A DNA stretch of 64,000 bases from Parietichytrium sp. I65-24A (taxonomy: Eukaryota; Sar; Bigyra; Thraustochytrida; Thraustochytriidae), in assembly GCA_012862575.1 (NCBI GenBank), contig BLSF01000099.1, positions 1,945 to 65,944 of the forward strand, read 5' to 3'. The notes beneath the pieces were generated by a model that worked only from the letters and a program-made list of their open reading frames with translations, ran no database searches and was not told where the DNA came from. The translations under genes were made by a program, and so were the position numbers. Of this stretch, positions 51,007 through 61,992 are shown one piece after another (positions within the stretch are counted from its first letter, which is position 1; every line of letters starts with the position of its first letter).

Positions 51007-53865
51007 TCTCTCCCCAAGTCAACACCACGGTCGCGAGCGAACCCGTGCTTTCCTTGCCCGCGCACTCCGAGCAAAGTGGTCGTTCCTGGTCCGTTCGAAG
51101 CAAGCCGACAGGAGAGCCGAGCTGACTGCTCCACCCTCCCAGCTGTGCAGAGCAGTCTTTCGTCTGCTTCTCTTGTAAAAGGGATTTGTTGGCTCGAGCT
51201 TCACGTTACTTTTCGCCTTTCCATCCACAGTCAGCCAAAGTTCGCCTTTCACGCCTGGAGTTATCAAGTTAAGACTCTCTCTGCCTGCCTACGCCTGACA
51301 AGGTTGCTGACGGGTGACAGCGCGCTCGCTTCGTCACGTCTACTCAAAAAGCTAGCTCGGCCTGGGCGTTTCATATAATTATTACTTCGGAACAGTGGTC
51401 CACTGTGGTGGCTGCAAACTCTACAGTTGAATTTGATCTAATTACCGGTACTCCATCTTCCGTGCAAGCACTGGCCTAGTCTTCTCCGCGGCAGACCTTA
51501 TGCGCTCCATCAGGGTGTGCGTGCTCTTCTCATCTCTTTCCCGTCCCTTTCACTTCCCTTTCCTTCTTCCTTCCTTCCTTTCTTGCTTTCTTCCATGTCC
51601 GCCTCAGAGAGTTGCTCCCTTTGTCCATCTGCGACGCTTTGCAGTTAGTTTCGTGCGCTACTGCCGCGCCAACGAGGTAGTGCTCCTCGCGTGGCCGTCG
51701 CTACACAAAACCAGTACCGAGCATGGCCGCATGGCCTGCAGTCCTGCCTGCTCTTACTGCTCTTGTGCCGAGACAGGGTGGTTCCCAGTTCGCTTGCAGT
51801 CAGCGGCGTAGAAGCACCCGGGTCTTTCCAGACAGTCGTTTCGTGATGGTTTATGTTTGCACGATGACACGATGACAAGGCCATTAAACCATCAACTTCT
51901 GCTTTGCTTCTCGCTACTGCTGATCGAAGGATTGTGGGTGATGGAGGCTTACTGGCTGTGATGTCGGAGTGCGTGCCACATTGACTGCTGCTTGCTCCAG
52001 TTCGGTGAGTCACGATGTGGGAACTCTGACTAGCGGGCTGTGAGGCGCACCTGCAGACGTGACACGTCGCCTCAGTCTGCCCGCAAAGTAACGACCAGCC
52101 AGCCCTACACTGCTGCTGTATTTAGCATTTGCTTCTGCATTTACTGCATCTGCAAAACTAGAATAGAATTTAGGAAAAGAGAAATACTAAACAAAAACTA
52201 AAAAGCCTAACGACTTACGATTTCAATGTTCATTTTTTGATTGATAGAAGGGGCGCGCCACTTATTTAGGTATCCATTAATGGGTACTAGTAACATTGTT
52301 CTCCGCACACAGCGCCAATAGGGCTAGCTAGCACTGGCCAATAGTACTCCCGCGGAGAGGAGAGTGGAAGGAAAGGCGAGAGGAATGAGAGAAACGAAAG
52401 ATGGGGAGTGATGGTCGTCTGAGGAGGCATCTGCAAGGGCACGATAATGTTGAACAGGTGAGCAGCAAACATCAGTTCAGAATTGTCAGCAAACGCAGCA
52501 ATGGCGACGCGAGGGAGTGGAAGGTGGAGACGTCTAATATTGTCAGATCGATTGGTAATTGACGGAAAAAAGCCTAGCCGGCTGTCCCATTTTGACCCCG
52601 CCTCCCTCACTCTCCCTCCTTGACTGTGAGAGCGCAAAGCATTAAACTTAGCGCACCTTCTCCCATAGGTTCGGTCTAGCCAGCAGTTGCCCAACGTGGC
52701 CCAATTACTAGCTGAGTGAATACCGATTCGCCAAATTTCCTCAATCACTTCATTCAGACCGGGACAATTTTCGTGGGACATGCTAGTCGCACACTCGTGC
52801 AAGAAAGTCAAGAGCGGAATTTTGAAAGAGAGATACAGAGTGAAAGGAAGGGAACGCTCTTGAGAAGAAAGGGGAAAATTAATCCTGACTTACGTACACT
52901 CGTACACTCACCCATCATCGCACCCACGCCTTGCCTCGGAATCAGCAGTCTCCCTCCGATCTCGCCGTGCGTCAATGAAAGCTGTGCAGGTTGTGCAGGG
53001 AGCAACGAGTTGCGAAGACCTGGACACCAAGAATGTGCGAGTTTCCTCGGGGCGGACTTGCAAATATATATATTATTCTTATTATCCTCACTGTGTAACG
53101 TTATCAGAAGGGAAGACGAGGGAACGCCAATTTATTTTCGCATGCTCCCATGTGGCCGTGCGGTGTCACATATTTCATGAAATTGAAAATCTTGGACTGA
53201 TGAATGGAAGGCCATACAGAATCTCGAATACGAAGAAATGTGGCCTTTGGACTGGTACATCGCGAGGAATAACAAGGCCCTAAGACGTTTCTTATAGACA
53301 ACGTACAGCACGAGCTACCATACTTGAATACGGTATCTCAGGGTACCAAGTATTCGTGTGGATTCAGCACGATTCTAAAGAAACGAAACGCTCGATCTCC
53401 CAATTTCTTTTCCGATTTTCGATTTTTCCAATTGAAATCACTGTCAATCAAAATCAATTGACTATAATTTTGAAAATTGTTTGAAGTTAGGCTAGCAGAG
53501 AGCATTCGTACACTCACATTCAATGAACATCGATATAGGAAATGAACGAGGGGAAAAGAAAGTCCAAGAATCTCTGGGATGGCAACGAAGAGGAACGGGA
53601 CTCTGTCCCGCGTGCTGAATCGTGAAAATTCGAAGAGTTGAGTTCGAAAAGAGGACCAGATGGCACGCTCAACGGCTGCTCGATCAGATACAGATAAGAA
53701 TACATTGGTTGAGAATATGTACAACAAAGAAGGGTAGCAAATAGGCACTGTAGACGAGACAAAGCATCATGATATGGCTGGCACCTCTCCAATCGGCAGA
53801 AACACAGTGGTGCCGAAGATTTCGACGGGACGGCAAGCATGCATACATATATTTATATCTGTCGC
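51007..53865. other. Intergenic region between the two kinase genes
   Basis: 2.9 kb with no supported gene; includes AT-rich stretches near 52130-52230 and 53390-53480. A 174-residue open frame at 52287-52811 (-) opens with TTG and lacks any domain. Confidence 0.45.
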
Positions 53866-54939
53866 TTAATAGAGTTCCTCGAAGAGTGAAGAGCTGTCTA
53901 GGCAAGCAAAATCGATGTGGTCGAATATGCTGTCGCAACAGATTTCTTTGAACCCTCCGCGGGATCCCAAACGACTTTGACGGTCCAGAGTCAAAAGACG
54001 TTGAGTGAAGCTGAGAGCCCCCGCCAATGAGGAGTCTTCGCTTTGGTAGGTCTCTATCGGAGATGTGCAGATCAAGCTTGACACCTCGTCTGCAGACTCT
54101 GCATCCCAAGGCAAGAACCGGAAAAAGAGCTCAAAAGCCAATACGCCGAATGACCACCAATCCGCTTCGAAACCGTGAGGCAGACGTTGCAGCTTCTCGG
54201 GGCTTGCATAGTGTACAGTTCCGTGCTCGCAGAGAACGCTTAGATCGCCGTTTCCATCGAGATCCGTCTCCAAGTCCAGCTGGACTGAGAACCCAAAGTC
54301 TATGAGTTGAACTTGACCGGTGGAGGAAACGGCGATATTCTCGGGCTTGAGATCCTCATGAATGATCCCACGAGCGTGCAAAGATGACAAGCCTGAACCG
54401 ATCTGAGCAAGGCAGAGTGGCACCTTGCGAAGCGGGATGCTGATGTCAAACAAGTCGCCGTATTCGCAAAACTTCATTCCAATCACTGAGTACGACCTTT
54501 TGCACACAGAGAAAGCATATTTTGCAATAAACGGACAGTCCGCGCATTTCTGCAGGATCTGAATCTCGTTGCGGGCTGCTTGCGAGAACAAGGCACTGCG
54601 TGTGCGAATCACCTTGACAGCGACTGTCCCCGAGTACGGAGTCCTCCCGCATAACACAGAAGCGGTTGAGCCGCTCGCAACGAGTTGTATATCAGAAGCG
54701 AATCTGCTCGCGCACGCCACCACAAACCCTTTCACTGCTGCTCGCCGGAGCAATCCTTGCCTGCAAAAGTGTACAATTGTTGCTGCCGCGCGGTGCCTCC
54801 TGACCTCCTCCTTGTTCTTTGACTCTGGGTAGCGTTCTTTCCTCGCAAATATAGCTTTCAATTCTCCTGGCTCCAACACCATCTTTGTTTTGTTTTTATT
54901 CGGGTTTGCATCACTCGGAGATTCCGACACGCAGCCCAT
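53866..54939 (-). CDS. Protein kinase with HED catalytic loop (AGC-like), paralogue 2
   Basis: 357 aa from the first ATG. The N-terminus MGCVSESPS resembles dual-acylation (myristoyl/palmitoyl) signals and could tether it to membrane, though position 6 is Glu, not Ser/Thr. An IQ-like segment (AATIVHFCRQGLLRRA, about 52-68) could bind a calmodulin-type protein. Kinase domain: SGSTASVL, K109 (VAVKVIRT), E125, HEDLKPEN (194-201) with Glu for the HRD Arg, DFG 214-216, EHGTVHYASPEKLQRLPHG, and the AGC-like FEADWWSFGVLAFELFF. The C-terminal LGSRGGFKEICCDSIFDHIDF matches paralogue 1. The frame is open upstream to 55047 only through TTG. A perfect 17-bp motif lies 281 bp upstream. Confidence 0.9.
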   Translation of the reverse strand: MGCVSESPSDANPNKNKTKMVLEPGELKAIFARKERYPESKNKEEVRRHRAAATIVHFCRQGLLRRAAVKGFVVACASRFASDIQLVASGSTASVLCGRTPYSGTVAVKVIRTRSALFSQAARNEIQILQKCADCPFIAKYAFSVCKRSYSVIGMKFCEYGDLFDISIPLRKVPLCLAQIGSGLSSLHARGIIHEDLKPENIAVSSTGQVQLIDFGFSVQLDLETDLDGNGDLSVLCEHGTVHYASPEKLQRLPHGFEADWWSFGVLAFELFFRFLPWDAESADEVSSLICTSPIETYQSEDSSLAGALSFTQRLLTLDRQSRLGSRGGFKEICCDSIFDHIDFACLDSSSLFEELY

Positions 54940-55219
54940 CGTTCGCTCAAGGACACGAAGCGCCTGAAGAAGAGCACTGTATTTGACCTCGCGCCAGGGC
55001 TCTACGCTATGTCTACGTCTACGTGGCGTGAGAAATGGGTTTGCCAAGAATCAAGACAACTTGGCTCTGGGAGAATCTGCCAACTCAAGGATAGCTCGAC
55101 CGCCTAGCACACAAGTGAATGCAACTTTCAAAACTGTGGTCAGACGGTGACTTCTATGAGGTCTCTTGCAGCAGGACCCCTTTCCATCTTCCTGCCACAG
55201 CTAACTTTCGAATCGTGTC

Positions 55220-55236
55220 GTACTCACAGTCAGTAC
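55220..55236. promoter_or_regulatory. Near-palindromic 17-mer upstream of kinase paralogue 2
   Basis: GTACTCACAGTCAGTAC: arms GTACT/AGTAC flank CACAGTC. It lies 281 bp upstream of the chosen ATG of the minus-strand kinase, the same distance as the related element of malic enzyme. Confidence 0.45.
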
Positions 55237-57509
55237 CTTAACTGTTGGTTGGTTGTAGGACGGTATCAGGGCCGGTCCCGGAACTGAAAAAGTGAGAGTG
55301 ATTACTTGCAAGTACGAACACTCACCGTCAGCAGGCGACTGGAACAAGGGTAAATCCACTCGATGGCAGATCAGATCAGCGATGCAGACTTTGCCAGCCA
55401 CATATATGTGTGTGTATGGCCTCCAAACTAAACGAAGAAACACTTTTGTGGGTTGAATCCTGGAGAAAGATCACCGCGGAGGGGGGGACCTTTCCCTCCC
55501 TCCTCCGGGGCCTAAACTTGATTTTGACCAAGCAAGCTCTTCGTCTCGACTTTGAGGCACTTGGACGCAGCAACTGAAAGCCAGGGATCATCTCGCTTTT
55601 TTCGCGCGCCGAGAATCGCGCGATCATCTCGCAAGCAGATGCTATCGCAGGAACACGATCGACCTCACAAATTCTCAGGTCTCTGACGGCGTTCGTGTCG
55701 TGGGGCCAAGCTCCCGTGCAAGGCCCTACAATAACTAGTACGTGTACTCTCTTGACGACTGCCATGAATACTTTTTTATCACCCCAGCTGCTCCTCGCAA
55801 CAAAATTTCCGGTGGGATAGAACTGATAGAACGCGTTTCAAGTTCTCCCCTTCCCGCCGGTCACACACACTCCGCGTCTCCTTACGGCAGAGCTACTCCA
55901 CTGCGCTAGCATGACCATTTCTGACCACAGCGACCACAGTTCCTCCTCATCCCTTGCTTGGCAATACACTCGAGTGCTGCTACTAAACTATGGCCTCGTC
56001 CACCTCGTTTCGCACTCACGGGCTTGGCCATGGCCCCGACCTTTCACACCTTCTTCGCCTTCTTGTCTTCTTTGTATTCTTTCTCTTCTTTGTCTACAGA
56101 GAGAGAGAGAGAGAGAGGGAAATGGAGAGAGGGATGGACAGACTGCGACTGACAGTGGAACCAAAATGCAGACCGAGACAGAGAAAGAGAGAGAGATGCA
56201 CAGAGAAAAGAGGAACAAAAAAGTGCCGGCGCTGGTAGAGTACTACTATGTTGCTGGTATTGGAACCTGCTCGCCCACGTGCGAATGTACCTAAACTCTA
56301 CCATCACCGGTTCCACCGAAGGTAGTAGAGCGTGGGTAGGAGCCTTGATGTGGACTGGCTAATGCCAATCGAGTTTCGGAGGGTAGCGCATTTCGCTATT
56401 GCACGGATAAGACAATTTGAGAAGGCGGATTAAGATGGCTTCTGCCTTTCCTTCTCACTCCTGCCTCCTGCCTCCTGCTTCCCACTCCTGATTCGCTTGC
56501 TTCTAGCTTGTTGCTCTTGAAACGGGATGTCTCTGGGCCACGGCGCTGCTGGACGGGCTTGGGGCGAATGCATATTTCTGTGCCACATTGGCGCGCGACT
56601 TTATGGGACAATCTTGATATGTCATTCATGATAAAGTGCACGGGTTCTGTACTCTGTCTAGCTAGTGCGGGTACTGAGGTCTGAGCACTCGAGAAAACGA
56701 AATCAGCACATCGGCACACATCTCGCTTTGCTTTTGCATCTTTCTTTCATGAGACTGTGCACTCTAGACACAGATTCTACTTTTTTAATCTTTCACGCGA
56801 TCAAAAAAGTCACGAGCTCGGCCTCTTGCGAAGAGCGTTTCGAGACCCAAGGAGCTTGTAAATTGATCGGGCGTTTCGGAGTTGATTCTTTGGACAGAAA
56901 AAGTGGTCATTTGCTGGACAATTACAAGATATTTGCAAGACGAATTGCACCTCAGAGAACGTCCGTCTTGCGACCCTCGTATTGCAGAACGCAGAATAAG
57001 TTTTCAGAATTCACACGTCGTCAGAACAGTTCTGTTCTTAACATGATCTTCCATACTCTATCTTACTCCCATCATCTCCCATCTCGCCATTCCGAGAAAA
57101 CGCACCCTTAGTAGTAGAGTAGCGGTACCTACTGTCCGATGGAACTGATGGAACTAGTAGCTAGAGTGGAGAAATCGTTTCAGGGTGAGAGGACTTAGGG
57201 GCCCCGCTAAGAACCCTCGGGGTTACGGGATCCGGGAGGGTCTCACAACATCCCACACACAGTTTGTCTCGTGTGTGATTTTCCATTTCCTTGAATGACT
57301 TTGACCTGGTTGCAACTGCTTGCAACTGCTGAGAGGAAGGCGATTGTCGGTCGGCAGGGTGAGAGATGGCGAGAGTGGCAGTAGCAGCCATAGCAGCCAA
57401 GCCTTCAATTGTCCTTCGCTCGCTGCCAATCGCTTCCACAGTCAATGCACCTTTGCCGTCCAACGCAGCAACGGAAGGCAATCTTCGGATGGCCATCTCT
57501 TGCGATCGA

Positions 57510-57545
57510 TCCATCGATCCATCGATCCACCCATCGATCCATCCC
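57510..57545. repeat. ATCGATCC minisatellite
   Basis: Four to five degenerate copies of (C)ATCGATCC(A) in tandem. Non-coding context. Confidence 0.75.
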
Positions 57546-57756
57546 TTTGTGAAAGTGCCAGTGGGAAGCATTGATCGACTGTCAGTTCTTGTTTCTTTTG
57601 TTAGGTTTAATTTAATTTTTTCAAAATTAGAATTTGACTTGATCTTGCTTGATTGATGTTGAGAGAAAGTAAAAGAAATGACTGTGAGGAGTGTCAGGAC
57701 TGTGAGTGCGCAAGCAGCATTGCATTGTGCACCACGACGCCCTGGCCAGGGTTTGC

Positions 57757-57806
57757 AGCCGCAGTCGCAGTGCCAGTGTAAGTCGCAGTCGCAGTCGCAG
57801 TCGCAG
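57757..57806. repeat. AGTCGC minisatellite
   Basis: About seven copies of (C)AGTCG(C), some degenerate. Non-coding context. Confidence 0.75.
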
Positions 57807-59100
57807 CTATTATTTAAACAGCGATAAGCTAAGTTGAGCTTGCAAATTCCGAATGTTCTGACAACAAATTCTGTTCTGATACTGTGAATTTCGGATCCTG
57901 TTCTGAATTCTGCAAATGCTCAACGCTCACTACTAGCACTGAGCATGCTGCAAACGTTTGTCATCAATTGCCAACAGATGCACGATACAGAGCTGCTGTT
58001 CACATCATCTCACATCAACCCGAGCTTGAACCGGCTGGAGTGCGGCCGGTCAGCACTACAGTCCGGCCTCAAGACGAACTACCAGGACTTACTCAAGCCA
58101 TCGGTCGACCGGCAAGGTCTCGTTCCAGCCTCGGCGCGGGGAACCTTCCTGCAGACACTGAGGAGCGTAGGTTCCCCGGCTGCCGATGCCTCTGGAAGAA
58201 TTGAACTGACTGACAGTGAAAGAGTGTCAAGTTCCAGTTTCCTGCAGACGGACGTACAAGGTACTGAGTACGTGCTCGGCTTTCTTCATTCTTCACAATT
58301 CACAACTCACAATTCACTTGTGAATGGTTGATTTTGAACAAATTAAAACGGAGTAACCTTAAATTAATCGTCGCGCCTGCGACCCGACCTGCGGCTCCTG
58401 CGGCCAAGGTCTCGCACCTCGCGAAGACGAATTGCTCTTTATTTCCAAGATCAGGCAATAGTGGCCACTAGGTAAAGATAAAATGTCATGATTGAGGACC
58501 CCGCCTGTCTGCCTCTCTGTCTCATCGCGCCAAAGAGAGGATGAATTACCCCGGACAGTCCCAGTTTCGCGGCTCACTCTTTCGTTCGTGCCACTATTTA
58601 TTCACCTAACTGTAAATCCACGCACGACAAGGAGGCTTCCTCTCGCTGTTTGTAACGCGAGTTTCCTTCGTCAACTTCAAAATTTTACAGAGGAGGAATG
58701 CACGGTCCGTTTTAAAGGCTGGGGCCAAGCAACTGCCTTTCCCTCGTCCTCTGCTGTTGATGCAACGATATGCAACGCGCAAAAAGGGGGGTTCTGAATG
58801 ATCGTTGATTTCGCAACGTTCAATTCCAGTCGCGGTCGAAATTTGCGAATTCGGTGGGGTGGTATGGTTCGCGCATCAGCAAATGAATCGACCTTGCCCA
58901 ACCACGGTCCTTCGCTTTGCAACGGCGGAACTACAACCTGCGATTGAAGTGATTGCAAACGTAAAACAACTGCCTCTTTTTTCGTTCTGCCTTTCTCATT
59001 CTGGCCCTCTGTCCACGCTCGTTACTCCCGGTCATTAATTCTTTTGATTAGTATTTCTATTTTTCTATTTGCAGTTAGTGTGGAACGATTTCATTTTCAC

Positions 59101-60213
59101 TCAGCAGCAAGCGCCTTCGTAAGACCTGGTACCTTCAAAATCCTTTGGGCAATAATCCAACTGTGCAGTACCAGCATCGCCCAGTCCGAGATTCAAAACC
59201 GTGTCTTCCTCTACATGAAAAACAGCACGCTTGTACATGTGCGCCTCTTGGCAGTGTTCGCAAGGTCTTCGATCTAAATCAGTGCGCGGGGCACCCTGGG
59301 TGTAGTTCCCGTAGCCGCCAAACCGCTCTACTAGGATTGGTAAACCCCAAGGAGGATACGAAACGCCGTCCAAGTCGCCGGAGGGGTAGCTCGGGACCTC
59401 CAGCCAACCGGTGATTGCATGTGCGCGCGGGCCAAACTCCGGGTACCCTGCCATCCCTGCGATGTCGTCATCCGAGCTAGATCGCTGGCGCTTGGCCTCA
59501 GTCTCGCCTTCGGGCTCGGCTGCCTTTCCCGGTACGAGCTCACCAAAGCGTTCTTTCGGAATGATACGAATAAATTGGTCTTCCAAATCAGCCCACTCCT
59601 CCATATCCATGAATACCTGAAGAAGTCCCGAGTTGCCTGTGATTGCCTGCATTCTTCGAGGCACAGTCTCGAGATCGATTTGGAACAAAAAGATCAAGCC
59701 ATCAATTCTCTCCAGATCGGACGAAAAGATTGCCGGTGCGCCTCCAATGCGAGAAGAGGTGATTGGGTCACTCTCCGATGGACCTGTCTCAGAAAACTCC
59801 CAACAGAAGCTCGGCAGATGGAGTTTGTGCCACCATAAAAAGTCCTCGGTCTCCTCAAAGCCTTCGGCGGTTAGAGCCGTCGCCCATTCCTCGGCGTACT
59901 TGGCGACATCTTCGACCTGTTTTTTCTCAATCTCTGGCGTTTCGGGGATCAGGTCTGTCTCCTGGGTCCTTGATCGCAGAGACATGAGGTCCTTGAGTAC
60001 CACTCCGCGTACCTGTTTGACCGCTCCACCTCCGCTCTCTGCATCCCAGTACAATTCCGCGTACTTTGACTCGCTCTCTTTGGTAAAGCGCCTCGCAAAC
60101 TTGTACACCTTGATCTCCAGCTCATCTCGAGCGTTGTTCTCAATCTCCTTGGTCAGCTCCGCGGGCAGCTTTTCGGAGACGCTCTTCGGCAGGGTCGGCT
60201 CCGAGGCGCTCAT
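59101..60213 (-). CDS. DUF1963/YwqG-like protein
   Basis: 370 aa from the first ATG (MSASEPTLPK). The region from about 155 matches the YwqG/DUF1963 layout: SSRIGGAPAIF (S-K-x-G-G-x-P), then LIFLFQIDLETVP (f-l-g-Q-I-n-l), GLLQVFMDMEEW (G-l-L-q-f-F), and near the end NLGLGDAGTAQLDY (l-x-L-g-D-x-G). The N-terminal 150 residues are charged, helical and specific to this protein. Function of the family is not established. Two CxxC-like pairs (CEHCQ and the C-terminal CC) are extra. A 17-bp palindromic motif lies 323 bp upstream. An upstream frame extension uses GTG and was not taken. Confidence 0.7.
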   Translation of the reverse strand: MSASEPTLPKSVSEKLPAELTKEIENNARDELEIKVYKFARRFTKESESKYAELYWDAESGGGAVKQVRGVVLKDLMSLRSRTQETDLIPETPEIEKKQVEDVAKYAEEWATALTAEGFEETEDFLWWHKLHLPSFCWEFSETGPSESDPITSSRIGGAPAIFSSDLERIDGLIFLFQIDLETVPRRMQAITGNSGLLQVFMDMEEWADLEDQFIRIIPKERFGELVPGKAAEPEGETEAKRQRSSSDDDIAGMAGYPEFGPRAHAITGWLEVPSYPSGDLDGVSYPPWGLPILVERFGGYGNYTQGAPRTDLDRRPCEHCQEAHMYKRAVFHVEEDTVLNLGLGDAGTAQLDYCPKDFEGTRSYEGACC

Positions 60214-61003
60214 CCTCTCTCCCCAGCTCGAGTACTCTCTCACAAGTGAATATGCTCAGTCCAGATCGACTTGGGGTTCTGCTGCTGCGCTCACCTCTTG
60301 CTCCCAACACATTCCCACACATTCCCACGCAAGCATTAATTTAAAAAGAGTGATTGAAGTTTGACATTAACCTCTGTCAGTAATTATACTAGCAAAAGAT
60401 TTTCACAACGCCCACACGAATTCTGACATAGTTCCTATACGTAATAGGATGTCATCCTAGTTGCCGCTGGGTTTCTGCATCTGGCTCTCGTAAGAATATG
60501 CCAAGGCTCACTACAGAGAACAATATGTAGAAACGGTACTCACTGTCAGTACGCCTCAAGTAGCGAGAGTCGCAGAAGCGCACACCTGGAGGGTTGCTTC
60601 GCTTAAGTTATTGAGGCATGTAGAGGTGTCCAGGTCTTGTGAGCAGACTTGAGAAATGATGTGGTGCGGACATTAACAAGCCTCGACGAACTCAGACAGC
60701 TGGTGCTGGGTTGTGATTCGACCAGCTGGAGGTGCTGGGTCGTGATTCCATGCACAGTCATCATTTTCTTTGACGTGGGCTGTGAGAGGCTGGGGCCAGA
60801 CTAGTGCCGCTGTTCATCGTTGGCGAAAAGGTCTAATTTATGAAGCATTACTATCTTTTCAATGGACGTGCCTTTGAATGCCCCCTCTTTTCGCCTCAAT
60901 TCCCACCACACTAGTCATGTGCTAGCAATGCATCGGCAACGGATAGGAGGGCCATTTGGGGGATGACAAAACTCACTGCCAAGACGATCAATCTCGGGGA
61001 CCC
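60214..61003. promoter_or_regulatory. Divergent region, DUF1963-like / uncharacterised ORF
   Basis: 790 bp between divergent starts, containing the palindromic element at 60536-60552 and a duplicated AGCTGG-TGCTGGGT-GTGATTC block (about 60698 and 60722). No gene seen. Confidence 0.45.
60536..60552. promoter_or_regulatory. Near-palindromic 17-mer upstream of DUF1963-like gene
   Basis: GTACTCACTGTCAGTAC, differing from the 55220 copy only at the central base. 323 bp upstream of the minus-strand start. Confidence 0.45.
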
Positions 61004-61522
61004 ATGATGGCGAGCGTGAGATGGCGCCCCCATCGCCTCCCCAAGCCCCAATCCGCAGGCGCCAGGTTCAAACCCGAAACATTGGCGAACAGGATGCTGT
61101 CTCTGGACTGGGTTTCTCTTCACTCGCAAGGAGGAGTGCGGGCTCGGAAGAGGGCGCCAGAAGATGAATGTGGCTCGCCCAAGGACTCGGTGGCATCTCC
61201 CAGCACGGAGTCGTCAGGCTCGTCGTGCAGCTTTGCGTCGCGTTTTTCCGCGGCGGATTCATTTGCCGAGAGCGTCAAGTCTCTTTCGATGCAGAGAGAT
61301 GAGCCCGAGTCGCCGTGCAGGACTCTATTTCGGAGCAAGCTGCTCGCCATGAGAAGGACCCACCAGTGGAAGGATATACCGCTGGAATTCTTCATCGACG
61401 CCCAGGTCGCAGACCACGAAGATGATTTCTCCCCGGCTTCGCCTCAATCAACTGGCTCATCTGCTGCTCCTGCAGATCCACTGATCGCCATCTTTCCGTG
61501 TCTGGAGTGGCTCTTCAGCTGA
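61004..61522 (+). CDS. Uncharacterised Ser-rich protein (172 aa)
   Basis: Not recognised. The frame starts at a double ATG (MMASVRWRPH) and its codon use (G/C-ending codons) resembles its neighbours. The first 60 residues are basic, then a Ser-rich stretch (SPSTESSGSSCSF...SVKSLSMQRDEPESP) that could be phosphorylated, then a more conserved-looking block MRRTHQWKDIPLEFFIDAQVADHEDDF and an acidic/Ser end with IAIFPCLEWLF. No signal peptide or TM segment. Possibly a small regulatory protein with a short linear motif; no function is claimed. Confidence 0.5.
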   Translation: MMASVRWRPHRLPKPQSAGARFKPETLANRMLSLDWVSLHSQGGVRARKRAPEDECGSPKDSVASPSTESSGSSCSFASRFSAADSFAESVKSLSMQRDEPESPCRTLFRSKLLAMRRTHQWKDIPLEFFIDAQVADHEDDFSPASPQSTGSSAAPADPLIAIFPCLEWLFS

Positions 61523-61992
61523 TGCTTCGGACACCCATCTTTAGAAGGTGGGTATTCCAAACGAGCTCTTCAATGCGGGGCGCTCGGCATTGAAGCTGTG
61601 CTCTGGGCATTGAAGCTGTGCTCTTGGCTCGTGCGCAGAGACGCAGAGACGCATCTCCCGAAACTATTTATGCCTATTGGATCTCGCGTCCCGAGGTCTT
61701 TCCCGTTAGTTTAGCAAATCCTTCGTTCGCGGATGGAACATAAACAAAGTGAACACTCGAGTTTCATTTCTACTTTATCGCGTGACCGTTCAACTAAAGT
61801 CGGTTGCCAAAAAATTGATCCGGTAGCAGACCTCAGACTTACCCTCAAGTCTAATGCCCCCCTAGCGAGCGAGTGGTTTCAAAGTTGCAAGGGATATGCG
61901 AGCTCTTGAGCACTCTTCGCGCACACGCAAAGGGCGCGAGCTTCCTGACGTGAGAAACGACGAGCAAGTATTGCAGAGGCGAGGAGAAAAGG
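61523..61992. other. Intergenic spacer
   Basis: 470 bp. A near-tandem GGGCATTGAAGCTGTGCTC duplication at about 61585-61625, then AT-rich sequence; the purine-rich leader GCAGAGGCGAGGAGAAAAGG lies directly before the next ATG. Confidence 0.45.

Larger units (their letters stand above)
54940..59100. other. 4-kb intergenic region
   Basis: No gene is well supported. It holds the palindromic element at 55220 and a related half at about 55313, an (AG)n run at 56097-56119, an (ATCGATCC)n minisatellite at about 57510-57545 and an (AGTCGC)n minisatellite at about 57757-57806. A 129-codon ATG-started frame at 55376-55765 (-) lacks recognisable similarity. Confidence 0.45.

Noticed and set aside
52287-52811. 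174-residue open frame (-)
   Set aside because: Starts with TTG, no domain, and includes pyrimidine-rich translation; chance frame.
55376-55765. 129-codon ATG-started frame (-)
   Set aside because: No recognisable similarity, uneven composition, and it ends in low-complexity sequence; could be a small gene but not supportable.
60990-61090. GGTTCAAACCC resembling a tRNA B box
   Set aside because: The T stem does not pair (CCAGG against CCGAA) and there is no A box or acceptor stem; it lies inside an ORF.
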